A DNA stretch of 64,000 nucleotides from UBA11346 sp038060575 (GTDB lineage: Bacteria; Planctomycetota; UBA11346). Where the stretch lies: NCBI GenBank assembly GCA_964652775.1, contig CAZZAM010000007.1, positions 1 to 64,000 on the forward strand, in the 5' to 3' direction. The position numbers were made by a program, and so were the translations under genes. Below are positions 24,684-33,352 of the stretch, in pieces. Position 1 is the stretch's first letter; every line of letters begins with the position of its first letter. Below the pieces are notes generated by a model, which was not told where the DNA came from, ran no database searches, and saw only the letters and a program-made list of their open reading frames with translations.

Positions 24684-25841
24684 TCAGTCTACCGACCGCG
24701 CGATTGCAGAGGCGACGGCGGCGATTACCTGAGCTTGGTCTTCGACCGGGCGCAGTTCGATTGCCCCTGTTTTTCGCGGCAGAATGAAGCGTACGCGGCC
24801 CTTGCTCGCCTTCTTGTCGGTGCTCATGCGTGCGACGATCGCGGCGGCTTCGCTGGCGACGTCGCGGGCGCGGTGCGTGGTTGGCAGACCGTACGCAGCG
24901 AGGAGTGCATCCTGACGCGCTGCCAGCGTAGCGTCCTCCAACACGCCAACGCGCCGAGCGAGATCGACGGCCATGCGCATGCCGATGCCAACAGCTTCGC
25001 CGTGCAGATAGGCGGCGTAGCCAGCGTGGTTCTCCAGCGCGTGACCAAAGGTGTGGCCGTAGTTGAGCTCAGCGCGAACGCCCTGCTCGGTCTCGTCTTC
25101 GTGAACGTACCACGCCTTGATGCGACAACTTTCGTACACCGCATGAGCGACCGCGTCCGGCGAGCAATCGCGCAACGCTGTGGCGTTCGCCTCTTGCCAG
25201 GCCAGAAACCCGGGATCGCGGATCACGCCGTACTTCAGTACTTCGGCGAGACCGGCGCGGTATTCCCGTGGCGGCATCGTCGTCAGCAGTGCCGGATCGG
25301 CGATCACCGCGCTCGGCTGATGGAACGCGCCAACGAGGTTTTTCCCAGCGGCCGTATCAACGCCGGTCTTGCCACCGACCGCGCTATCGACCATCGCCAG
25401 CAGCGTGGTTGGAATTTGAACAAAACGGATTCCGCGCATCCAGCATGCCGCGACGTAACCAGCTAGATCGCCACTGACGCCGCCGCCGAAACCGATTACG
25501 CAACTGGCACGATCAATCCGATGCTCCGCGCAAGCGGCCCACAAACGCTCGGCGGTGGTCAGCGTCTTCGATGTTTCGCCGGCTGGAAACTCAACCAGCG
25601 TTGCGTCGATGCGCGCACCGGCCAACGCCGACAGCAATTGCCGACCGTGCCGTTGGGCGACCGTGCTATCGGCAACGACCAGTGCCCGTCCACCGCCAAC
25701 GATGGGCGCAAGCAACGCGCCGGCCTGCGCCAACAGTCCCGCGCCGATGTGAATCGGATACGAGCGAGGGCCAAGATCGACGGTCAGGGTGCGCACGGGT
25801 GCTGATGCTGGGCCGCAGCGCGCCAGGGCAATGACGATCAT
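24684..25841 (-). CDS. aroB: 3-dehydroquinate synthase
   Basis: Second step of the shikimate pathway, cyclising DAHP to 3-dehydroquinate with NAD+ and a divalent metal. The 385-aa protein carries FPAGETSKTL, the glycine-rich GFGGGVSGDLAGYVAA, PTTLLAMVDSAVGGKTG, and the metal-binding LNYGHTFGHALENH and YLHGEAVGIGM. An unusual alanine-rich, hydrophobic N-terminal stretch of about 15 residues precedes the usual start of homology, so initiation slightly downstream is possible, though the ATG at 25841 is the only clear one. Confidence 0.95.
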   Translation of the reverse strand: MIVIALARCGPASAPVRTLTVDLGPRSYPIHIGAGLLAQAGALLAPIVGGGRALVVADSTVAQRHGRQLLSALAGARIDATLVEFPAGETSKTLTTAERLWAACAEHRIDRASCVIGFGGGVSGDLAGYVAACWMRGIRFVQIPTTLLAMVDSAVGGKTGVDTAAGKNLVGAFHQPSAVIADPALLTTMPPREYRAGLAEVLKYGVIRDPGFLAWQEANATALRDCSPDAVAHAVYESCRIKAWYVHEDETEQGVRAELNYGHTFGHALENHAGYAAYLHGEAVGIGMRMAVDLARRVGVLEDATLAARQDALLAAYGLPTTHRARDVASEAAAIVARMSTDKKASKGRVRFILPRKTGAIELRPVEDQAQVIAAVASAIARSVD

Positions 25842-25849
25842 GCATCGTA

Positions 25850-25858
25850 TGTGGATAA
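25850..25858 (-). other. Single DnaA-box sequence
   Basis: The minus strand reads TTATCCACA, the consensus high-affinity DnaA box, just upstream of aroB. It is isolated, with no AT-rich unwinding element or further boxes noticed, so it is not evidence for an origin. It might bind DnaA for regulation or be chance. Confidence 0.3.
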
Positions 25859-25918
25859 CATCGCCATGCTTCGTCGATCAATTATTGTCACCCACAAGCG
25901 AGTTGGTACCTTGCAACT

Positions 25919-26377
25919 ATGCCAATTAAAAAGTTAAAAATAAAGCTCAAGATCAAAGCAAGGAAGGCCATCCCCAAAAAGGCAGCGCTAGGGAGACGGC
26001 TTTGGCGAACGCTCAACAATCGGAAGCCGCGCGCCGAGATCGCCTTGATTGTTGCCGCGTTGTCTCCCCGCTACCTCTTCACGCTCAGCCATGCGCACGA
26101 CATGGTCCCTCGCCAGCAGCGTCGCCCCACTGAAAATTGGGTGTATGCGCAGGTCGAGGACGCAAAAAAGCCTACGCGATCAACGTGCACCCGATCGCCG
26201 CTGGATGCTCGGCGCCGTGTCTATACGAGACAGTTGGGCAGGAGGATATCACCGCGCGAACTGAACCGCGTAATCAAGAAGAACGCCTCGTGCCACGGGA
26301 TACGCGCCGTAGAGTTCCGTTTGTCTCGCAGTTTGATCAATCGCTTTGTCTTCAAGCTGCCTCTTACTGCACCGTGA
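25919..26377 (+). CDS. Hypothetical basic protein
   Basis: A 152-aa frame beginning with a strikingly basic N terminus (MPIKKLKIKLKIKARKAIPKK), with Arg-rich segments throughout. No family is recognised. It is divergent from aroB, 77 bp away, and ends before the convergent flavin reductase. A competing frame (26137-26472) overlaps its second half; a frameshift at the AAAAAA run near 26163 would join the two, so a decayed gene is an alternative reading. Base composition of the first third is more AT-rich than the surroundings. Confidence 0.4.
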   Translation: MPIKKLKIKLKIKARKAIPKKAALGRRLWRTLNNRKPRAEIALIVAALSPRYLFTLSHAHDMVPRQQRRPTENWVYAQVEDAKKPTRSTCTRSPLDARRRVYTRQLGRRISPRELNRVIKKNASCHGIRAVEFRLSRSLINRFVFKLPLTAP

Positions 26378-26454
26378 TGGCAGTGCGCCACGGCAATGTG
26401 TCGCCGCCGATCAGGTTCTTGTCTCTGCTGCTTTTCCGCATGGTTGGAGAAATA

Positions 26455-27024
26455 TCAGATCTCCCAATTTGATTGGTATGTCCGTCCAGCAAGTAACTGC
26501 GTAAGTTGCATCATCACGTCGAGCGACTTGTTAATGCGACTTTGAGCCTCGGCGACGAGCGTGTCGCCATCCCAGTGCCGGTTGTGCACGTACACGTTAT
26601 AGGGGTTCACCACGCACTTGAAGTCGAGCATCATGGAGTTCGCCAGCGGCAGATAGCTCATGTAACTGTGCGGCAAGCCCGCTGCGTTCACGAAGGTGAG
26701 CGTCTTGTCAAAAAACGCGCCGCGATGCTGGCCGTTGGTCGAGCCAATCAGCTCTACGTATCTCTTCAGTTCGGAGCAGCAGCCCCAGTTGTAGACCGGG
26801 CTGGCCAACACCAATCCATCGGACTGCAACGTCAGTGCATGCACTCGATCAAAGTCGGCGCCCTTGATGATCTCGTCGTTTGCGATGCGGCCGAGATCGC
26901 AGTCAGTGAGCTTAACGAAGCTCGTCTCAACCCCACGTGCGCGCAGCAGATCGCCGCACATAAGCGCGATGCGCTCGCTACGGCTCTGTGGATTTCCGCT
27001 TGATGAGATGACCGTGATGTTCAT
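26455..27024 (-). CDS. NAD(P)H-dependent FMN reductase / flavodoxin-like protein
   Basis: A 189-aa flavodoxin-fold reductase. The start MNITVISSSGNPQSRSER gives the phosphate-binding loop for FMN. LVLASPVYNWGCCSELKRYVE contains the second flavin-contact segment, with the usual SPxY pattern. Members reduce FMN or act on quinones, azo dyes or chromate; the substrate cannot be assigned. The start at 27024 is preferred to an in-frame ATG at 27051 because the beta-strand of the fold begins there. It stands alone between a hypothetical gene and the TPR gene; the gap 27025-27152 shows nothing notable. Confidence 0.8.
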   Translation of the reverse strand: MNITVISSSGNPQSRSERIALMCGDLLRARGVETSFVKLTDCDLGRIANDEIIKGADFDRVHALTLQSDGLVLASPVYNWGCCSELKRYVELIGSTNGQHRGAFFDKTLTFVNAAGLPHSYMSYLPLANSMMLDFKCVVNPYNVYVHNRHWDGDTLVAEAQSRINKSLDVMMQLTQLLAGRTYQSNWEI

Positions 27025-27152
27025 GGGGCTGCATTCCGCTGGAGTATGCAAACCCTAGACTGCAGCTGTGAGTAGGACAAGAAGGCCAAGCTGGAATCCC
27101 TGGCGTCAGTTCCGATAGGCTGGAATAGGGAACGAGTAGCTTCCTTGGTCAA

Positions 27153-28823
27153 TCAGCGCAGACGGTGCAGACGGCGCAGAGCCTCGCCACTGCCGAGGGC
27201 GCTGGCCTTCTCGAGCAGGGTCCGTTGCGTCGCGGCATCACCGATCGTCTTGGCAATATCGGACGCCTCAAGCAGCGCAGCGGTGTCGTCGATGGTGTTG
27301 GCTGCAGTGACGAGAGCGGCGCAGTCGGCGCTAACCCCGGCGTTGTCGCGCAGAGCCTGATGCATCTGGGCGCGGGCGAGCAGGGATGCAGTGCCGGGGC
27401 GCAGCGCGACGATGCGATCGGCGTCGGCAATAGCTCCAGCCGCATTGCCTAATGCGGCGCGAACCTGAGCGCGTAGGGCGAGGGCATCGACATCGTCGTT
27501 CTGACTCTTCAGCAGTTCGTCGCAGTCGGCGAGGGCACCAGGGTTGTCCTTGGCGGCGAGGCGCAGGCGCGCGCGCTGCCAGCGCACGTTGCGATCGTTC
27601 GGATCACCGGCCAGGAGCGGATCGAGAGCCGCGGCCGCGGCGGCGTAGTCACCGCTCAACTCGGTCAGCATCGCGTTGAGCGCATGCACCAGGGTAAAGC
27701 GGTTGCCGAGCTCGGACACCGCCGCCTGCATCTGGGTGTGGAGGGCCGGGATCGCATCGATGCGCCGTTGAATCGCCGCCGTACAACCAGCTTCGAGCAG
27801 ATGAGCTAAGGGATGCTGCGGATCGGCGGCCAGCAGCGCCTGCGCCGCATCGCGTGCCTCAACGAGTTTACCGCGCGCGAGGAGCGAGCGGAACAGACGG
27901 TCCTGCACATCGTCGCGCTCGGGGAAGGCCGGCGACAGCCGGCGCAGCGCTGCGACATCGCCGGCAGCGAGGGCCGGTGCGATGCGTTCGGGTTCGAGTT
28001 GGCGGATCAGCGCGCGGACACGAGGCGACGGATCGGGATCGCGCACGCCGCCGGCCGCAGCGCGCTCCCACAACACCAACGCGCCAGCCGCATCGCCAGC
28101 GCGCTCAACCGCGGCGGCGCGCAAAGCCGCGATGCGTGCGACTACGTTGTCATTCGTCAATACCGGGGACAGGCGTTCGATGTCCTTGAGGACGAGCGCT
28201 GCGGTGGCGACGTCGTGCGCTGCCTCGGCTTGCATGCCCTCAGCGATGAGGCGCGTCACTGCTGGCATGACGTCGGCGGCTGCTTCTTCGCGCCGGCGTG
28301 TCTGTTCGGCGGGGTCACGGACGCTTGCGAGATCCGCGATGGTCAAGCGGCCACGGAGTTCGCGTACCGCAGTCGACGTGTCATCGAGCAGCAAAGCTAT
28401 GGTCGCCTGACGCTGCGCCTCTGCCTGGTCTCCGGCTTCCAGCAACGCGAGTCCGTAATAAGCACGCACCGTTTCATCGAGCGGCCATTGTTTGAGACGA
28501 GCGGATGCGCTCGTGATCACTTCAGTATAGTTGCGGCCCGCAATGAGTTTTTCCAATTCAGCGGCACTCAGGGTGAGCTCATACAATTGTCGTAGACGCT
28601 CGACGCGCTCAGGCGTGGCGTCGTTCGGCGGCGGCGCTATGGCGGCAATGCGGTCAGCATGAAACGTTTCCCAGGCGCCGTGGAGAATCTTCAGACCACG
28701 CTCGCGCTGCGGTCCCGGTTCCATCGCAACCACCGCGTTCAGCACCTTGGCTTCGGTGGCGGCGCGGTCGCTTTCACCGGCGCCGAGCGCGGCGAAGAAG
28801 AGAAGGAAGAGCCATAGTTTCAT
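27153..28823 (-). CDS. Exported TPR-repeat protein
   Basis: A 556-aa protein with an N-terminal signal peptide (MKLWLFLLFFAALGAG) and an alanine-rich, all-helical body of tetratricopeptide-like pairs. Examples are YTEVITSASARLKQWPLDET, DAAQALLAADPQHPLAHLLEAG and ALDPLLAGDPNDRNVRWQRARLR (here split by turns). The start at 28823 overlaps the oppC stop by 4 bp, so it is coupled to the peptide importer. A longer in-frame extension to 29234 is the antisense-free shadow of oppC and was rejected. It probably works in the periplasm as a scaffold associated with the transporter, but its role is unknown. Confidence 0.8.
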   Translation of the reverse strand: MKLWLFLLFFAALGAGESDRAATEAKVLNAVVAMEPGPQRERGLKILHGAWETFHADRIAAIAPPPNDATPERVERLRQLYELTLSAAELEKLIAGRNYTEVITSASARLKQWPLDETVRAYYGLALLEAGDQAEAQRQATIALLLDDTSTAVRELRGRLTIADLASVRDPAEQTRRREEAAADVMPAVTRLIAEGMQAEAAHDVATAALVLKDIERLSPVLTNDNVVARIAALRAAAVERAGDAAGALVLWERAAAGGVRDPDPSPRVRALIRQLEPERIAPALAAGDVAALRRLSPAFPERDDVQDRLFRSLLARGKLVEARDAAQALLAADPQHPLAHLLEAGCTAAIQRRIDAIPALHTQMQAAVSELGNRFTLVHALNAMLTELSGDYAAAAAALDPLLAGDPNDRNVRWQRARLRLAAKDNPGALADCDELLKSQNDDVDALALRAQVRAALGNAAGAIADADRIVALRPGTASLLARAQMHQALRDNAGVSADCAALVTAANTIDDTAALLEASDIAKTIGDAATQRTLLEKASALGSGEALRRLHRLR

Positions 28824-30154
28824 TTTGCCATCCGTGCCAACCGTGGATCGAGCGCCGCGCGCAGTCCATCGCCAATCAGATTGAGCGCGAGCAATGTTCC
28901 GGTCATCGCGCAGGCCGGGGCGATCAGCAGCCAGCAGCGGTCGCCGTTCGTTCCAAGGGCGGTCATGCCGCTGCCGACCAGCGAGCCCCACGAGTCGAGT
29001 GGGCGGCCGTCTTGCTGTACGCCCAGGCCGATGAAGGACAGGAAACTTTCTTCCATGATCACGGCGGGCACGGTCAGTGCCGCGAAAACGAGCACCGGGC
29101 CGAGGCAGTTCGGAATCAGATGATGGATGATGATGCGGCTCGACGGCAAACCCGATGAGCGCGCGGCGAGGACAAATTCGCTGCTCGCGAGCGACAACAC
29201 CTGGGCGCGGACGATGCGCGCGGTGGTCAGCCACTGCACTGCACCAAGCGCGGCGAAGAACACGATCAAACTGCGATCAGCGACCGTCATCAGCAGGATA
29301 ACCAGGAACAGGAACGGCACCGCGTCGAGAACGTTGATGGCACCGACCATCGCGACATCAATGCGTCCACCGCGATAACCAGCGATGGCGCCGTAGAGCA
29401 CGCCGATGAGCAGACTGACCGTCGTGGCGACGAGACCGACGAGCAGCGACAGCCGACCGCCATGCAGCACGCGCGCCCACAGATCGCGGCCCTGTTGATC
29501 AGTTCCTAAAAGATGAAATGCCGTTTGCGCCACGCCGTCGGCGCGCACTGCGAGGACGCGTTCGCCGCGCAGTTCGACCGGTTTGTTGATCGCGGTTCCA
29601 TCACAGGTGATGTGCGAAACCAGGCCGTTGTTCTTGCGTTCGATCACCCAGCGTTGCATCGGACCCGGAGACGCGATGCGCAGATAGCGCACGGATTCTG
29701 CGGCGGTAACCAACCAGGCTGGCGGTGCGCTGCCGGTGGTTATCACCCCGGCGGTGGCCAGACCAAGGTCGCCTTTCGCACCGACCACGACGGCGTTGGC
29801 CGGCACGTCGAGTCGTTCTAAGAGTCCCGCATCAGGTCCGCGCAATTCGAGCACGCCGCGTTTGAGCGCGCAGCGATACATGAGCTCAGACCCAGCGGCG
29901 ACATCGAGCTCAATGCGTCGAGCGGACGGCGCCATCGCGCTGGTCTCACCAACCGCGAAGCGCTCAACCAGCAGCACGTCGGGATGCCGCGAGAGTGGCG
30001 GCGTCGCATCAAGCCACGGCCGCAGTGTTTCTGGCGACGGTGCAATCCACGGCGCCAGCACACAGAGCAAGACGACGGTCGACACAACGACGAGACCGCA
30101 CATCGCCCAGCGATCCGCGCGAAACCGAGGCCAAATCGTGTCTGAACCGCTCAT
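28820..30154 (-). CDS. oppC: OppC/DppC-type peptide ABC permease with a large extracytoplasmic insertion
   Basis: Inner-membrane permease of an oligopeptide importer. The C-terminal 260 residues are canonical: HLLGTDQQGRDLWARVLHGG, five hydrophobic helices, the EAA-like loop SSEFVLAARSSGLPSSRIIIHHLIPN and the end RAALDPRLARMAK. After the first helix (residues about 15-37), about 170 residues of a soluble, beta-rich segment are inserted before HLLGTD, where normal OppC has about 40. This makes the protein 444 aa. The start at 30154 is chosen because upstream in-frame sequence is inverted-repeat DNA. It overlaps the TPR gene. Confidence 0.87.
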   Translation of the reverse strand: MSGSDTIWPRFRADRWAMCGLVVVSTVVLLCVLAPWIAPSPETLRPWLDATPPLSRHPDVLLVERFAVGETSAMAPSARRIELDVAAGSELMYRCALKRGVLELRGPDAGLLERLDVPANAVVVGAKGDLGLATAGVITTGSAPPAWLVTAAESVRYLRIASPGPMQRWVIERKNNGLVSHITCDGTAINKPVELRGERVLAVRADGVAQTAFHLLGTDQQGRDLWARVLHGGRLSLLVGLVATTVSLLIGVLYGAIAGYRGGRIDVAMVGAINVLDAVPFLFLVILLMTVADRSLIVFFAALGAVQWLTTARIVRAQVLSLASSEFVLAARSSGLPSSRIIIHHLIPNCLGPVLVFAALTVPAVIMEESFLSFIGLGVQQDGRPLDSWGSLVGSGMTALGTNGDRCWLLIAPACAMTGTLLALNLIGDGLRAALDPRLARMAK

Positions 30155-30170
30155 GCTATTCGCCACCGAG

Positions 30171-30318
30171 CAAGGCAACCGCAGAGGCGCAGAGGCCGCG
30201 GAGGACGCAGAGGGGAAATTGTTGGCGGACAGACGACGCGGCAGCGATCGGGGTGTCAACGAGCGATTGCTTGGCCAAGCTCTCCTCAGCGGCCTCTGCG
30301 CCTCTGCGGTTGCCTTGG
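30171..30318. repeat. GCAGAGG-type inverted repeat, copy 2
   Basis: A full copy with CAAGGCAACCGC and GCGGTTGCCTTGG ends lies inside the opp operon, between oppB and oppC. Its left end is only 16 bp from the oppC start codon, so it forms most of the intercistronic leader. Read through in frame it creates a spurious 35-residue N-terminal extension of oppC. Confidence 0.88.
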
Positions 30319-30334
30319 ATTGTGCGATGACGGC

Positions 30335-31246
30335 TCATGTCAGCCGCACTCGCGGATCGACCACGGCGACTAGCACGTCGGCGATCAGATTACAGACCAC
30401 GACCATGGTTCCGAACAACAGCGTCAGGGCCATGACGAGGTTGTGGTCGCGATTGAACGAGGCGATCAGCAGTTCGCTGCCGAGGCCGGGGACCTGAAAT
30501 ACTTTTTCCACCACGACCGAGCCAGTCAGCAGATACGCGGCGGCAGTGCCAAGGAACGCGATCACCGGCACCATCGCCGGGCGGAGCTGGTGAATGACGA
30601 GCACGCGCCACGGCGGAACGCCCTTCGCCTTCGCGGTGCGAACATGATCGGCGCTGGCGGCGTCAGCAAGTGCGCCGCGCCCAAGTCGTGCGATGCGCGC
30701 TGCAGGAGCGGCGGCCAGCGTGCAGACCGGCATGAGCACTTGAACAAACGTGCCCCATCCTGTTGCCGGCAGCCAGCCTAACCACAAACCAAACGTCAGC
30801 ACCAGTACCGGACCAACAACAAACGTCGGCACGGCCACCGCGGTCATCGCGGCGCTGCCGGTTGCGCGATCGAGTAACGTGCCCGGATACGACGCGCCAA
30901 GGAGGGCGAGCGACAGGCCGGCGATGATCGCGAGTAGCAATGCACCGCCACCCAAGACCAGCGTGGTGGTCATACGTCGACCAACCAAGACTTCGCCAAC
31001 CGTGTGTCCGGGCGCGAGCGTCGGTAACGAACCGTCGATGACGCCGCCGATTGTACGCACGAATTGTTCGGGCAGTGGCTTGTCGAACCCCATCTTCGCG
31101 CTCTGCGCCGCGACAACCTCAGGCGCGAGCTTGCGCTCAGCGTCGAACGGACCGCCCGGCGCAGCGCGGACCATGATGAACGTCGCCACCGCAATCAGCA
31201 GCAGCACCAGGGGGGCGATGGCGATGCGGCGGAGGAAGTAGTTCAC
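30335..31246 (-). CDS. oppB: OppB/DppB-type peptide ABC permease
   Basis: A 303-aa inner-membrane permease with six predicted helices: the first at residues about 8-27 (IAIAPLVLLLIAVATFIMV), a periplasmic loop, then five more. The EAA loop is ADAASADHVRTAKAKGVPPWRVLVIH, split here by family variation, and the end NLIADVLVAVVDPRVRLT is typical. A GTG at 31246 fits the family start best; a TTG at 31255 adds three residues. It lies between oppA and oppC, with repeats in both gaps. No ATPase genes (oppD/oppF) are in the window. Confidence 0.88.
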   Translation of the reverse strand: MNYFLRRIAIAPLVLLLIAVATFIMVRAAPGGPFDAERKLAPEVVAAQSAKMGFDKPLPEQFVRTIGGVIDGSLPTLAPGHTVGEVLVGRRMTTTLVLGGGALLLAIIAGLSLALLGASYPGTLLDRATGSAAMTAVAVPTFVVGPVLVLTFGLWLGWLPATGWGTFVQVLMPVCTLAAAPAARIARLGRGALADAASADHVRTAKAKGVPPWRVLVIHQLRPAMVPVIAFLGTAAAYLLTGSVVVEKVFQVPGLGSELLIASFNRDHNLVMALTLLFGTMVVVCNLIADVLVAVVDPRVRLT

Positions 31247-31262
31247 GAATTGCAACCAATGA

Positions 31263-31475
31263 GGAATGCTGGAATGCTGGAATGCTGGAATGAACCAAGG
31301 CAGGTGGGACCATTGCTACGAATGCTGGAATGCTGGAATGCTGGAATGCTGGAATGAACCAAGGTAGGCGGGACCATTGCCACGAATGTCGAACGCTGGA
31401 ACGACTCAAGGCGAACGTGTGCTGGGCCGGCGGCGTTGTGCGACCACATTCCAGCATTCCAGCATTCCAGCATTT
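31263..31475. repeat. GGAATGCT tandem and inverted repeat array
   Basis: GGAATGCT octamers occur in runs of three and four, each run followed by AACCAAGGNAGGNGGGACCA. This gives a 57-64-bp unit twice (31263-31319, 31320-31383) and a decayed third. The complementary run CATTCCAGCATTCCAGCATT follows at 31447-31475, so the whole can fold back on itself. It fills the oppA-oppB gap. Reading frames through it (MLECWNAGM types) are spurious. Confidence 0.85.
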
Positions 31476-31504
31476 GGCATTCTGCCCGCATTTCCCAATC
31501 CCTC

Positions 31505-33121
31505 TTACTTCTCTAACCACACATACTGCCACAAATGCTCGTCACGAATATTCTCCCACCAGCCGCGGACGTCTGGACTGCAGAGGCCCTGGTTGACGTG
31601 GATGAATAGCGGCATGATCGGGAATTCGTCTTCGATGAGGATGTGCTCGAGCGCGCTGTAGTAGCCGAGGCGCTTGGTGTTGTCGCGTTCACTCTGCGCT
31701 TTAGTCAGGGTCGCGTCATAGGCAGCGTTGCTCCACCCCGTGCGGTTATTGCCACCGTCGGTCTTCCACATGCTCAGGAACGTGTCGGGATCAAGGTAGT
31801 CGCCGATCCACGATCCGCGCATCACTTGGTAGTTGAGCGCGTCCATGTCGGCGAGGTACGCCTTCCATTCCTTGTTCACCAACTCAACCTTCACGCCCAA
31901 CGCCGCCTCCCATTGGGCAGCAATGGCCTCGGCGACCTTTTTGTTGGATTCGTCGGAGTTGAAGAACAGCTCGATACGCGGCAGGGTTTTGCCGCCGGGG
32001 CCATAGCCGGCTTCGACCAGCAGTTTGCGCGCAGCCTCGCGATCGGTGGACAAGCCCGGTGGCGGTTGATAGCCGGCCACCGCAGGCGTGAACCAGGTCG
32101 CTGGCTTCTGGCCCGCCTTCAACACTTGGCCGGTAATGACCGTGCGATCGATCGCGAGGCTGAATGCTTTGCGCACGCGCTTATCGTTAAACGGCGGCTT
32201 GCTGCAGTTGAAGCGATAGAACGAACTGCCGAGATACGGCGAGACGTAATACTCGGGTAGCAGGCGGACCTCGTCGAGTTTGGGCAGGGGAATGCTGGGC
32301 ATCCAATGTAGGCCGCCTTGGCGGAACAACCGATACGCAGCATCGGTGTCATCGTAGGGCAGCATGGTGATTGAATTCAAGCGCACCTGATTGCGGCCAC
32401 GCCAATTCGGATTGGGCACCAACACGATGCGTTCGCGCGGCAACCATTCCTTCATGATGAACGGGCCGTTGCTGACCATGTTGGCGGCCAGGGTCCAACG
32501 ATCACCGTGCTTCGCGATAACATGCATCGGCACTGGATACAGACACTGGAACGCACACACCGACAGCAGCCACGGACACGGACGTGCGAGACGGACCTTG
32601 AACGTCAGCGGATCCGGCGCGCTGATGCCAACGGCGTCGGCTGGGCCTTTGTTGGTGCGGCGGGCTTCGGCTCCGGCAACCATGTCGAGGAGTTCAGCGT
32701 AGGCGGCGCCAGTGGTTGGATCGAGTAGACGCAGCCACGACGCGCGGAATGTCTCACTGGTGATCGGCGTGCCGTCACTCCAGCGCTCACCGGCGCGGAG
32801 GTGGAACGTCCAGTCGAGTCCATCGGCGGAACTCTCCCACGACGATGCGACACCAGCGCGTGGTTCCAACGTGCGCGGGTCGAGTGAGGTGAGGCCCTCA
32901 AACAGCGCCATGGCAACGCGTCCCTCAAGAACGCCGGTCATCAGGTGCTGGTCGAGATAGCGCGGCTCGGCGGCATTGTTAAAGATCAGATCCTGCGGTG
33001 TCTTTTTCCACCCATCGCCAGTCGGGCCGAGGTCCTTCTTCCAGGCATCGGGATCGGCGGCGGACAGGGCGGCGAGGCAGCAAAGGAGGAGAAGAGACAG
33101 GCGTGGTAACCACGCAAACAT
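31505..33121 (-). CDS. oppA: OppA-type peptide-binding protein
   Basis: A 538-aa extracytoplasmic solute-binding protein, family 5. The signal peptide is MFAWLPRLSLLLLCCLAALSAAD; no lipobox with a suitable +1 Cys is evident, so it is probably soluble in the periplasm. Typical segments are NNAAEPRYLDQHLMTG, ALFEGLTSLDPRTLEPRAG, WTFHLRAGERWSDGTPIT, KRVRKAFSLAIDRTVI and a C-terminal FPIMPLFIHVNQGLCSPDV. The start at 33121 is chosen for the signal peptide; upstream in-frame sequence is repeat copy C. It heads the opp cluster on the minus strand. Confidence 0.92.
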   Translation of the reverse strand: MFAWLPRLSLLLLCCLAALSAADPDAWKKDLGPTGDGWKKTPQDLIFNNAAEPRYLDQHLMTGVLEGRVAMALFEGLTSLDPRTLEPRAGVASSWESSADGLDWTFHLRAGERWSDGTPITSETFRASWLRLLDPTTGAAYAELLDMVAGAEARRTNKGPADAVGISAPDPLTFKVRLARPCPWLLSVCAFQCLYPVPMHVIAKHGDRWTLAANMVSNGPFIMKEWLPRERIVLVPNPNWRGRNQVRLNSITMLPYDDTDAAYRLFRQGGLHWMPSIPLPKLDEVRLLPEYYVSPYLGSSFYRFNCSKPPFNDKRVRKAFSLAIDRTVITGQVLKAGQKPATWFTPAVAGYQPPPGLSTDREAARKLLVEAGYGPGGKTLPRIELFFNSDESNKKVAEAIAAQWEAALGVKVELVNKEWKAYLADMDALNYQVMRGSWIGDYLDPDTFLSMWKTDGGNNRTGWSNAAYDATLTKAQSERDNTKRLGYYSALEHILIEDEFPIMPLFIHVNQGLCSPDVRGWWENIRDEHLWQYVWLEK

Positions 33122-33146
33122 TGGGGTCCCGTCGCTTGCGATGGGG

Positions 33147-33257
33147 CTGGCGCCGAGTTGCGGTGGCGACATAGAATCGGCGGAGCCGATGTCGCCACGA
33201 TTTCGACGGCTTGCCGGAGAAATAGAGCAACGACAAAGCCAGGAAGGGCGAAGCCCG
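33147..33257 (+). repeat. Structured intergenic repeat, copy C
   Basis: P0 CTGGC 33147-33151 with GCCAG 33238-33242. P1 TGGCGACAT with ATGTCGCCA lies within 33163-33197, enclosing CGGC/GCCG. P2 is weakened (ATTTC with GAAAT). The tail ends in GGGC-GAA-GCCC. It lies between the divergent oppA and accA starts, so it must occupy one or both 5' regions. It is the most diverged copy in P2. Confidence 0.8.
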
Positions 33258-33352
33258 TGAAGAGATGAGCGCATGGGACGGAATCGTGGTGGGGTCAGCC
33301 CCACGGCAACCGTGGTTGCCGCCGTCCGACACACCCTACCATCACGCCCCAC

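Noticed and set aside
25850..25858. Replication origin near aroB
   Set aside because: Only one DnaA box; no cluster, AT-rich region or dnaA gene.
26137..26472. Alternative frame overlapping the basic hypothetical gene
   Set aside because: It overlaps the convergent reductase end and has no family features; kept only as a possible sign of a frameshift.
28824..29234. Extension of the TPR gene to 29234
   Set aside because: It lies wholly inside oppC in another frame; the signal peptide begins at 28823.
31263..31475. CRISPR array suspected from repeated units
   Set aside because: Units are tandem octamers without unique spacers of constant length, and no cas genes are present.
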